Assembly (NCBI GenBank): GCA_000934455.1
Contig: KN882590.1
Location: forward strand, 66,444-114,596
Length of the DNA stretch: 48,153 nucleotides
Origin: Apostichopus parvimensis
Lineage: Eukaryota; Echinodermata; Holothuroidea; Aspidochirotida; Stichopodidae
Direction: 5' to 3'
In this document: positions 1-12,800 of the stretch, piece after piece
How positions within the stretch are numbered: the first letter of the stretch is position 1
Layout of the letters: every line of letters begins with the position of its first letter
The notes under the pieces: model-generated
Told to the model about the DNA's origin: nothing
Databases searched by the model: none
What the model saw: only the letters and a program-made list of their open reading frames with translations
Translations under genes and position numbers: made by a program

Positions 1-685
1 TTTGCTACACAGCAATGGGTAAAATGTTTCTTTCGAAACTTACTATCAATTTGTATTAAATTTATCATCATAATGACCAGAGGAAATTCTTTTTGATATT
101 AGGCAAGAAACAGCTTTTGTAAACACTACGTTAACTTCATCAAGTAGAAAAGAAATACAATATTAACCTCAGGGGAACAACTGCAATGGTGCGCATTTTA
201 ACTAAATGTTATCAAAATAAGGGAAAGATGTATATCAAGAAGAAATACGCATCATATTGTCAGCACTCGATAGTATTCAACTTGATTTAATCTGATAGAA
301 GGGCAACACATAATGGGTAGACATAATTAGCAAGACACTACAGACTCCCAGTCTAATGCTACCTGTGGTCTTGGCAGCGATCACATGACTAGCTGAGAGA
401 GTGTGACACTACTGAATATTCAACAAACCAGTCTTTTTGTCAGCCTGAACATGGAGTCTATTATGAGTCAGACTTTTGATGTCAACTTGATACTGGCGAG
501 GACTGGTCCTAGCTGCAGATGACCAGTCCAGTCCAGTCCAAGACAATAACAACAACAAAGACAATTTATCCTTGTCCTACAAGCTGACCATCATGATCAA
601 TACAAAGGGAACCTTTGTAACGTAAATATAGGTCCTTTGATAATTCAGCATTATTTTAATTTATTGTGATCTGGTCTATACTTAC
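1..685. other. Left flank, no exon recognised
   Basis: I see no convincing coding exon here. On the minus strand this lies just downstream of the donor of the last placed TMTC exon, so it is probably intron, with the final TMTC exon(s) beyond the window edge. A short terminal exon could have been missed. Confidence 0.4.
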
Positions 686-817
686 TTCATCATATTTTTT
701 AAGTGAACTTTTGATATTGGACATGGCTCGTCTTAACTCCAGATGATCCGGGAAAGACGAGATAGCAGCGTCAAAGATTGTCTCTCCTTCGGACTGAGCG
801 TCAAGGTTGATTAAAGA
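686..817 (-). CDS. TMTC1: TMTC1-like exon 15 (TPR helices)
   Basis: 132 nt, 44 codons, phase 0 at both ends. It encodes helical sequence including FDAAISSFPDHLELRR and SSLKKYDE, the end of a TPR-like pair. The donor GTAAGT is strong. The acceptor ends in GGGTCAG, and this acceptor is also the first part of the satellite unit at 818-1925. The phase agrees with exon 14. Confidence 0.78.
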
Positions 818-3800
818 CTGACCCTTTAAATGAAAATATGAGTAAATTTCACCAGTTAGGAGTGTTCACAGACTGACACTTTAAATGAAAATATGAGTAA
901 CTTTAACCAGTTAGGAGGGTTGTTATAGACTGACCCTTTAAATGAAAATATGAGTAAATTTCAACAGTTAGGAGTGTTTATATAGACTAACCCTTTAAAT
1001 GAAAATATGGGTAAATTTGACCAGTTAGGAGTGTTTATATAGGCTGACCCTTTAAATGAAAATATGAGTAAATTTCACCAGTTAGAAATGTTCTTAATGA
1101 CTGACCCTTTAAATGAAACTATGAGTAAATTTAACCAGTTTGGAGTGTTTGTATACACTGACCCTATAAATGAAAATATGAGTAAATTTAACCAGTTAGG
1201 AGTGTTTGTATAAACTGGCCCTTTAAATGAAAATATGGCTAAATTTAACCAGTTAGGAGTGTTTGTACAGACTAACCCTTTAAATGAAAATATGAGTAAA
1301 TTTAACCAGTTAGGAGAGTTCTTATAGACTGACCCTTTAAATGAAAATATGGGTAAATTTAACCAGTTAGGAGTGTTGCTATAGACTGGCCCTTTAAATG
1401 AAAATATGGGTAAATTTAACCATTTAGGAGAGTTCTTATAGACTGACCCTTTAAATGAAAATATGAGTAAATTTAACCAGTTAGGAGTGTTGTAATAGAC
1501 TGACTCTTTAAATGAAAATATGAGTCAATTTAACCAGTTAGGAGTGTTGCTATAGACTGGCCCTTTAAATGAAAATATGGATTAATTTAAAATTAAATGA
1601 AAATATGGGTAAATTTAACCATTTAGGAGTGTTCTTATAGACTGACCCTTTAAATGAATATTTGAGTAAATTTAACCAGTTAGGAATGTTCTTATAGACT
1701 GACCCTTTAAATGAAAATATGAGTAAACTTCACCAATTAGGAGTGTTGGCATAGATTGACCCTTTAAATGACAATATGTGTAAATTCTACTTGTTCTGAG
1801 TGCTTGTATAGACTTACCCTTTACATGAAAATTAAAATAAAGTTTACCAGTTATGAGTGTTTGTTTAGACTGACCTATTAAATGAAAATAAAAGTAAATT
1901 TCCAGTTAGGAGCTTTCAAATAGGCAGCTGCTAAAGTAGTACCTAAATTTGTATAAACAGACAATAAACTTGCAGTTTACACTTTGTGGTGAGAAGCCAT
2001 TAACAGAATCTTTCACCACAGTTTTTTATTCAGATTAACTCGAAGAATATTTCAGGCGGAAAGACCATGTGAGTGAATCATCTGATTGAAACACAGACCC
2101 AGACACCTATCGAAGACCTGTCCTGTCCAGAGAGACCCTGTCCTTCTAAAGGCTCACTGCTATTGCTGTCTAACCATTATTTATATCTATCTGTTCATAG
2201 CAGAATGGTCATAGACTGGTATCACCTTAAAGGGTGTCTGTAACTAAGGCCAAAAAGTCATCAAAGAACATGTAAACTACCTGAACTACAGTCTGAAAGA
2301 AATAACACGCAGGCCCTTTAATATTAAATTATAACATTTTGTCAAAGGTGAAAAGCAACATACAATGCAGGAAAATAGTTTCTCTATGAAAGAAATAATC
2401 AGGTTTCATGTACAAAGGAACTTATTATTTTCTCAAATCTTCTTGTAAAATAGCTCAATGTCACCCCTGAAATCGGTCTATTCTCTGTGCATTTAATAAA
2501 TATAATGTCAAGGAAGTTTTTTTCCAAAAAAATAACATTTTGTCAAAGGTGAAAAGCTAAATACAATGCAGGAAAATAGTTTCTCTCTGAAAGAAATGCT
2601 CAGGTTTCATGTACAAAGGAACTCATTATTTTCTCAAATCTTCTTGCAAAATAGCTCAATGTCACCCCTGAAATCGGTCTATTCTAATAGCATTTATTAA
2701 ATATAATGTCAAGGATACGCATTTTTTTTTAAAATATCTTCACAGATGTGAAACCTCTTGCCATGGTCATAACATATAGATATTTTGCAGCATTCAAATT
2801 GCATTAGTCCCTGGAGTGAAACATGTGGAATACAACTTATGAGTAATTTTGGAAATAAAATTAAAAGCAACCAGCAAACTTCTTAATAGAAAAATCCTGG
2901 AAGCTCTTTAGTGATTCATCAAAAATGGAGACCTTGAATTAATCTGCATGATTGCTCCTAATTATTTGAGAAGCAATAAGGAAAATGTGACAAAAGTGAA
3001 ATGCCAGCATCTCTTTAAAGACAAAGTACCTGAAAACTTACTGGACTATGAATCAAAAATTAATCTGTACAAATTTAAATTACTTTCTGCCTTCATATGG
3101 AGTGTTCTGGCTCAGTGGTTAACGCCGGTGCCTTTCAATCATAAGGTCCTGAGTTCGAGTCACTCCAAGATTAATGTATGTTGACCAGTTACAGAGTTGT
3201 TGACAATTGACAATTCATAATCATGGACGTTAAATATGAATCTAAGAGACTGACTTTGGTCAGCTTGCGGCTTTGATAAGCCAATTATGGATTCTTCGCA
3301 AGTTCCTGCTTGCAAGAGAATCTAAAATACAACATATGCTGGTAAAGGATTTCAGTAATGTATTTGTGTGGTTTCAAATATCTTGCAAAAGTAAGAAGCT
3401 AATGCACAGTGCATGCCAATCATACAAAGACTTGGCTAGAATCAGCATTGGAAATATCTGATGTTGACTGCTGGGCCATGTACTGTGAGTTAGATTCTGG
3501 CTATAGCCGAAGAACATGTAAATAGCTAAACAAAGGCTGATTGTCATGAAAACCTTGACAACTGTTCTTGCCGAGCTGGATAGAGCACACCTTTAGTCAT
3601 GGACATGGATAAATAATAACCAGCAGTGAATAATTATCAGCAGTTATTTTTACGACGCTTAAAGCGATGACAAATGTGGGAGAAACCCGTAAAGGCTTGT
3701 GGATTACAACTTACAGGTCGGGTGGCTTCAAATTCAACATTTTAGCTCAAATTTTGAATCTTTTCAATTTAGAAAGTCATTTCAGATGGGAAAACCCTAG

Positions 3801-6800
3801 ATTGCTCATAGATGAAAAACCCACCTTACTATAACCCGGCCTGGTATTGAACCAGGAACCTCCCGATAATTGCTAAGCCTCATTGTTTCAATTGCCACCG
3901 CCTTTATCAACCCGGCCCAGCACTGGTTGGTGTAATTGAGCAGTTATAAAATAGAATCACACCATCTCCGCTACCACTGTTCCAGTAGAAACCATACATA
4001 TTGATCATGTTACTTACATACTGCAGTATGGAGTCTACATCGCCCTCAGCTAACACAAACAATTCCTTATAAGCATCCACAGCCTCTGTCCATTTCTCTA
4101 TGGAATAGTAAAATCTGGCCAGTCCCTTCAAAGTGCTGGAAGTTTTCTCAGTCAATACAGCTCTACAAAAGATGTGAAAAATCAACGTTTATGCTTAAAA
4201 TTACACTTATTAAAGACACTGCGATATATTTACTACTGGGCAATTTAAACATGTTTCCTCGGATGGTTAGTGGAACTTTTATTCGTCGAGTTATCGGCAT
4301 TTATGGAAGAATGGATTTAACCATTCACAGTTAGGCAGGCAGACCTGTAGTGACGAGCCAACCTCGTCATTCAACTAGCTTTAAATGGTTCACTTCCTGC
4401 GACTCGGCATATACTCAGCTGAAAATATTTAAAACCATATGCCTGATATCAAACCATAACAGCTAATAGCAGCATTACTTTTCAGATTTTTCTCTTGGAT
4501 GATATGCTGCATGAGTGCTAAAAACTTGTTATTCCATATATATCACCCTATATTCAACATGACTGATGCTACTATGGTTACAGTCACCCTTGGTTACCAT
4601 AGAAGAAACAGATCACATCTAAGTATCACCACAACAGAGAGCACTTCCATATCAGGCATTTAAAGAAATGCATCTCGTATCCAGATCGCTGTAGAATTTG
4701 AATTTGACAATTATGCCTGGAGAGGAGATGGGTTGAAAGACATGGCACATAGACACCAGTTACCATGGACACCAAAATAATGAAGATGACCTGAGGTAGT
4801 GGTTTCCACGTTGACATGTTCAACTTGGCCAATCAAACTCCCTCTAGAGGGTGTACCTAGACCAGACCTAACTTGCAGAACCAGGTTCTGGTTTCATTTG
4901 AATAGAGCAGTCTAGGTTACTGTTACAGTTTAAGCTGTGATCACATGATAGACAAATAACTACAGGAGCACACCCCTGCTCTTGCTTAAATTTGTAATAA
5001 AATACAAAAACAAGAAATTTAGATTGTTCCATTTTTTCTTTTTTAATCAGATATCAGACTTTAAATACTAACCTAATGTACCACTGCTCAGCCTCTGCTA
5101 CTTGGTGTTTCCTCCTGTGCAGCAGACCCAAGTTACCCATAGCTGTCACATGACTAGGTTGAAGAGCTAGAGTCTTGTCAAAGTAAAACATGGCCTCAGC
5201 AAAACGTTCTAAAGTTCAAAGAGAACAAGTAATAAATGTATGAATGAATGAATGAATGCATGAATAAATGAATGCATGTATGTATGAATGACATGAATGA
5301 ATGACATGAATGAATAAATGAATGATATGCATGAATTTATGAATGAATGAATAATTGAATGTATGTATGTATGAATGAATGAATAAATGTATGAATACAT
5401 GAATGAATAAATGAATGCATGACATGAATGCATGAATGAATAAATGAATGTATGAATAAATGCATGAATACATGAATGAATGTATAAATGAATGCATGAT
5501 TGAACGCATGAATGAATACATATGAATTCATCAATTCATGAATAAATGTGTGAATGCATGTATGAATGAATGAATAAATGAATGCATGAATGAATGAATG
5601 TATGAATGAATGAATGAATGGAAAATGGGATTCTTCAGTGAGGAAAGCCATTAGCATATGAGTTCTACCAGTGTCATGAAATATTCATGGAATAATCTAA
5701 TGTTCAAGTTTTGTGTAGCAGTTCTGAAGGTCCCGAGTTTTGTCTCTTCAAAAATACTATGGTTTTCTGTGTGTACAAATCTGCTGTACATATTTGCACT
5801 TGTATAGCAATTTGACCATTTTGTGTAGCATTTTGTGATATGATACTGGTTAATTTATTCCCTGATATTACTTGTGAACCAACATGAGACACACTACACA
5901 CTAATTAAACAAATCCATTAGCACTTTTTTAAAGTGACCATTACAGCAAATTTTAATGATTTTCAAAAGGAGATCTTTAGGTTGGGATGTGGGAGGTACT
6001 TCCAAGCAGGGAACAATGACCTCTTCCCCCTTGCCAAAAACACGAACCAACAATGATTTAAAAAATAATCTGTTTAAAAAGATTTCATCTGACCATCAGC
6101 ATAAAACTGGTAACAATTTGAGTGCAATACATAGGAACTTAGGCTGATTTTTCAGGGCAGATTGTAATGGTAGTCCAGTAGTCCGAGACGAGCAAAAGTC
6201 TGTTTGGACAACTAAAATCTGCTGTGAAGGTTGTTTGGTCAACGACTACTTCTTTACATCAAATTCTACTTGCAGCAAAACTCAATTTAGGGCATACCCA
6301 CAAAATAGGTAAAAACGATAAATTACTATTACCCACCCATCGCCCCACCTCCCAAAACTGGTGTTCTGTCTACAAACCTACACTCTTTTTGGACAACCAA
6401 ACTGGCAACAAATAAAAAAAATATCCTTAAAACTTTGCCCTGTTGTTAACTGGTCATTAGAGGCAAGGAAATGTGTACTGCATTGATGTTGAAATATTCC
6501 ATACAGTAGAACAACTGGAGAATGTGTGCATGGGATCAGTTCACTCCATATTTACATCAGTTGTTGAAGTCTTTAACTCACCTGTTTTTAAGAGGAACAC
6601 CCCGTAGTTATTGACAACATCAGCATTTCTCGGCTGGAGCGTCATGGCCTTTCTGTGATATATTTCCGCCTCTTCAAATACCTCTTGAGAGGTCAGTATG
6701 GAAGCCATGTTGCTGATAGCTTCATAGTTACCAGGGTCAATGTAAACTGCTTGCTTGAGGTGCGTAAGTGCGAGACTCTGGTCGCCTTGATCACTAAATG

Positions 6801-9800
6801 ACAAAATTAGAGGCAAAGACAGAATCGATACTTCTTGTACATCTTCAGGAAAAAATTAAATCTTCATTGCAGGGATGAGCCTGGGGCAAAACAAAAATCA
6901 CGGAACTTTGCAAAAATTGCGGTATAGGCTCCAGTTTGTGTATGCTACAGTGTGTTAGGATAATAGTTTTTGTCCAGAGGTAGAAAAGAAATCACGCATA
7001 TTCCGCGAATTCACGGAAAAAGCGCATGTCTGTCTTTGAAAGCATCTGCCATAAATAATGACCGTGTGCCCTCTTTTGGCCTAAATTAGTCATTAACATG
7101 TTTACCAATAGGATCAAGCAATCCCATTATCACAATAAAGCCCTTCTTTTAACAACTTGGCTAGCTTTATAAAGACAGACAAATTGTATTTGAAATGCAC
7201 AACAATGTGGTTGAAGCTTGTAACTCTTCAAATTGTATTGTATCTTTTATACAGCCACCAAATGTTCACAGAGTTGGTTTTAATTTTATAAGCGTGGGTC
7301 ACAAAATTGACCAAGTAAACTGATAATAATAATTAACAGTTCTTATATAACGCAACTTACAATAAAGTCTCGCCGCGCTGTACTTAACCCTGGTCATTGG
7401 TAACTTGTCACACCTACACACCAAAGTGTGCACAATTCAAACAATCTCTCCTGGGGCACCACAGCGTCCCCTGTCCCCTGAGGGACTTCCAATAGGGTGC
7501 AGCCACAAACCGGCGCATGCAACTATATTTACAAGTCACCTCGCAAGTCCCCATTTATACACCTGGGTGAAGAGAGGCAATGGAGATAAAGTGCCTTTCC
7601 CAAGGACACAGCGCAATGATCTGGCCAGGGCTCGAACCTGTAATCCTTAGATCACAAGTCCACTGCCTTAACCACTTGACCACAACGCCCTCTCTGATAC
7701 ACACCAATGCTCTAGTTACATGATATCATGTGCACAAATAATGCAGCAAACTGCTATCACACTGAAAGTAGAAACCAAAACCCGATTCCGGTTGATTAAT
7801 ATTTGCGAATGCTCACAACGTTTCTGATTCTCACCTGCGAAGCATGGCCAAGTTAACATGGGCACTAACATGGAAGCTGTCGATCCGCAGGGCTTCTCGA
7901 AGGTGAAATTCCTTTTCCTGTTCGTTTGTTAGTAGAGTCCCCAAGTTATTGTGGGCACTGGCATGGTTTGGATACAGTCTGTATATAATAAACATGAATA
8001 ATCATAAGCCATGTCATTATAAAAAGAATTGAAAAATTTAAAGGTTAACAGCAAGAAAATGAATTTATTTATGAATAAATAGACTATTAAAACAGTTCAT
8101 GCTAGAAATATCATGTTACAAGCAAATGCATGTATTCAACAATGTGCCAACTTATGTTATCAATACTGAATTTGTAACAGTATTTTAATGTAGAGTTGTT
8201 TTAAATGCTTATGGTAAATATTAAGGCTAATTGGATAGTGCATATATACTATGTAATTGATCAAGTACGTTATTAGTAAATATTTGCTAAGGTATGAAAG
8301 TGCAAATTGACAGTGTTTTTTTTCTTTTCCAATTTGCCTGGTGTGAATCATCTAAACTTCTTTGTCTGGGGACAGAGATCAAAAGGAAATGCGGGGGCGT
8401 CTGAACTAAAGTTTAGTTCTCTTTGACGATCGTGCAGCCATGTACTGAAACAATGAAGTAATTGTCTCAAACAGGTAGCTTGCGGGTATTCATACTAGTG
8501 CAGCATTATCTTGTGTTACTTGAACTAGAAGCAGTTCATAGACCCAAATGATACTTCAAAGAAGCAAGTATATTGTTGTGGACCAGTGAGTTTGTTATTT
8601 TCTGCTGGAAAGAGCAATCCACTAGTCCGTGATCAAGCTATTTTTGCTACTGTTCTCAGATAACAGCAGCTTGCCTGTTTTCATCAGGTATTGCTCAGGG
8701 ATTAGGGGGGTGGTGGGAGGAGCGATTTAGATGGAAAACTAAGGATTCATTAGATTGTAGCATTGGGCTTTATACAATTATAGGATGATAGTTACTATTA
8801 TAACATATGTTTTTTGGTTGGTTTATATTTTGTTTTAAAATATAAATGGATATGCATTTACCTGATAGTCTCTTTGTAGTGATGGACAGCCAACAGTGTG
8901 TTGTTAATATCACGCTGGTAGTTACCCCAGTTGTAATGCATCTTGGCGTTATGTGGAAGAGATATCAAACCAGACCTGAAGAAGCAAACAATAAAAAATG
9001 ATAGTCAACAAATCACACTTTTCATTCACGCATATTTCAAAATCGACACTAAAAATGAAAAAATAAATGTATTCAACTTGTATTTCATTTACAACTTTCA
9101 GTTTTTAATAAGATGCAGAACCTGGTGGTAAGCAAAGTAACCCCAATATTAATCTATGTCTGTCCTGAAGGGTTATATTCCACCTCTTTTAGGGTGAAAT
9201 GGACAACAAGTTAAACCTTTAGCATCCTCCAACAATTGACCGGCTGAAAGAAAATCGTTCCATTATGTTATCTTTTCAGCAGATATACATAGTAGATACA
9301 TTTATATATATATTCATTCAGTATTTTCTGATAAAGAAGGCTTTGTCCTCCAAAGTAGCAATAAGTTTAAAAATACAATCCTGATTGCATGAAAACTTAG
9401 CATGTGTTTCCTGTATTTGAAAGCCAGTATTGTGTTTACACATATACTGCCAAATAACTACTGTAGCTTTCCCAAAAGTGTTTAATGTGTTTACTTGCAA
9501 TTAAACACACACATTATAAGCAAACTATACTATGCTAAATGCATATCTCATGTTTCTTAAATAGGACGTGCCTCATACCTACAACCAAGTGAATTATTTG
9601 TCTATGGCAATTTTGTCATGTCTTATCAAATGCCTGTTAGTTTTTAATTTAACCCAAAATCTTAATTTTCCCCCATGGTTCTAATTATCCCTCAATATTC
9701 CATATTTGTCATGCTGGAACTTAAGGGAATACAAGTATGCGTTTAAACGATCATTTCCGCATATCCAACAGTGTCAGTTTTTTTCTTTAATTTCATTAAA

Positions 9801-12800
9801 TATTCATATTCACTCTGAAGCAATATGTATTCTGTCAATTTCAGCTTCTATTTTTCAGAAGATGTGTCACCGCTGCAAAGCAAACATACAGTAAATTATT
9901 TTTAATTATTCATATTTTTATAATTATAGATAATATAACTTTGCATGACAATACATACAGTAAATATACAGAGACTAGATACCCATCGGTCAAGCTTCGA
10001 CTACAGTTTGGGGAAACAGGACTCACCTGAATAGAGATTCCCTCGACTTCCAGTCAGCGTTCCTCACCACAGTCCGAGCAGCAAAAATTGCAAGAGTGAA
10101 AAGTACGGCTGGCTGCAGCAAATAATGCTTGCTTGGGTACATTGGCTTGAGGCTAGCTATGCCAAATGCCACCAGTATGCAGAACCCCATGCTGTTATAG
10201 GAAAAGGTATTATGGATGCATGCACATTGATGTTAGTAGCAATTTGACAGCAGACATATTGCAGACAGAAAACAAAGTTATAGAGAGACGAAGATCTCAT
10301 TCTTATTTGTAAACCTTGATACAAAATAGTCAGGGTTCCCTCTTCCCTTCCTAGCTGATGAATGACATCAATAGTTGGAAAAATATCGCCGTTGTCGTCA
10401 ATGCTAGTGGTGGCCTTCGGCCATTTCATCGCTCAATAATTGGACTTAAAATCAAACTGTGTCTAAGTCAGTGTAAAATATTGGCAAACTATGTTACAGA
10501 AAAGAAAATTCCGTTCGTTTTTGGTAGGCTAAAATAGCTCTGTATATCATAAACTCCATGCTTTTTGCTTCCAGTAACCAGCTAGCCTTGATTTGAAACA
10601 GTATAGTTGAAAGGTGGAGAATTGACTACTTGCTTTGCTGATGATGTCCAAGTTGTCAATGTCTTAAATTTGTTCCCGTAGAAGATTAAACTATATTATG
10701 TCTTTGAAATATTTCCAAATGTGCCCAGTGTCTTGCGTTTGTAGCCTCATATACAGTCCTTTGGTTCCCTTAGAAGACTAAATTATATAGTTTTCTCGAA
10801 ATATCCAATGTGGAATTTTCGATTCCAAGTGTGTACATATACATCTAGGAAAAAGAAGGGCTTCTTTTTGGCTTTGTGTTTTTGTAATCTTTCCAGAGTC
10901 AAATGACTACTTCACATACTGCACATAATAGAAATGGAAGACAGATTGTTCCAAGGAAAATATGTACATTTATTATATACACAAATTATATCCACAAATA
11001 CCAGAAATAAATTAATCTTAGAGAGACATTGAACCTTGCACTCCACTCTCCCATCCCCACCTCCCCACCCCTCTCCAACCCCCAAGTACCTCACCAATTC
11101 CAAGTACAGCATCCAAACGATAATCGGAGGGTATTATTTGCAAGCAATAAAACTGGTATAATGGAGACACATTGATAGATATATACATATTTTATTTTAT
11201 TTTTTTGTTTGCAGGGGATATTTATTTCACACTGCTTGTAATTCACTGCAAACATTAAATGAGCAGCTTATAATAAAATAAAATGACCTCACAGAAGAAA
11301 CTACAACTTAATGAAAACTCTTACCTAACTACTTCTTTCTTCTTTTTTTAATAGGCAATATTAATGGCAAAATTAAAAATTAGTAAAACAAACATTTTGT
11401 CCACAGTTAGCGCATAGTGGTATCATGAAAAAGAGACTGACCTGGGAATGTAGAGAATTCTTTCGGCAATGACAAAACCGACCGTGAGAAAAATGTTTGA
11501 AGCCGGTAGAAATGGAACGATTAGAAACATCAACCCCAGGACCACTGGCTTTCCACCGTGACCCTGTTTAAAAGGAGACAGAATAGAATGCATAAAAATA
11601 ATGATATCATATTAAGAATATTTAGCAATATGAACATATTATTTCATGACGTTGGTGGCACAGCCAGTTTAAAGGGGGCACCAGTTCCACCCGTTCTTGA
11701 ACTCTCTACATTTCCGAATATAAGAAAGGGACACTATATTGGTCAACTGATAAGTTCAATGATGGCTGGGTAGATGAGCTGGATGCATTCACCAATGACA
11801 CATGTACTCTATATCACACATATTTCTAAGGGCATCAGGGGGTGGATCCAATATTTTGAAAGGACGAGATGGCCCTGGGGTCCTTTTTGCTGAATCACAT
11901 GCAGAGGGTATGGAGGGGGGGGTGTCCTGCCCCATAAAAACTAAAGAATCTGTTGCAGACAGGAAAACAGTGCATTTTGAGGCATAGGTAGACATAAATG
12001 AGGGCCTAAAACTTAGGTCTACCGAGAGACTAAGGTTGTGCAAATAACTACAACTTTTATTGTGTGGGGTTGAAAAGAGGGTGTACACCCCAGAGATCCC
12101 CCCCCCCCCAATCAGAGAATGAGCATTCATTTCAAAAGTACCTTACAAAACTAGATTAAGTATGACATTACTTCAATACAAACACCACAACACCAGACCA
12201 CAACACCAGAACACAACACCGGACCACAACACCAAACCACAACATCATATCACAACACCAGACCACAACACCAGACCACAACACCAAAACACAACACCAG
12301 ACCACAACACCAGACCACAGCACCATACCACAACACCAGACCACAACACCAGACCACAACACCAGACTGCAACACCAGACCACAACACCACAACCAATAT
12401 TTCACTATATCACTGTACCTAAACCATTGATGATATGAATTTAGAGAAACCACAATCTGTTTGTACTTATTTGTAAACTTATTGATATATTCTCCAATTT
12501 TTGCAAAATTTTAACTTACTTTTCGGATAATCACTCTCAACACAAGGAGGGACAAACAGATGAAGACAGCAGCTGAGGACAGGTTCCTCCAGTCCCAGAC
12601 TGACTCCACCAGTGGTATACTGCCAACCTGCCAATCGTAGGAGAGCCTCTTGGGACAGAGGAGTAACCAACAATTGAAGCTTATAAGGAAAGAATATGTT
12701 AGGAATCTGTAGAAGAAAATGAGAATCAAAGATTAGATAGATCTGCCAGCCAATGCCAAACTTTATTTGCATGGCATTCTGTGTGAAAACAAGAATTGGT

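Noticed and set aside
3100..3172. Possible tRNA gene
   Set aside because: A and B boxes are present but the arms do not pair properly and a non-tRNA body follows, as in SINEs. The same applies to 3830-3915 and 7625-7697 on the minus strand.
5209..5657. Overlapping minus-strand open frames rich in His, Ser, Phe and Ile
   Set aside because: Produced by the tetranucleotide array; all frames stay open because of low complexity.
12162..12453. Thr/His/Pro-rich and Trp/Cys/Val-rich open frames on both strands
   Set aside because: By-product of the 13-bp minisatellite.
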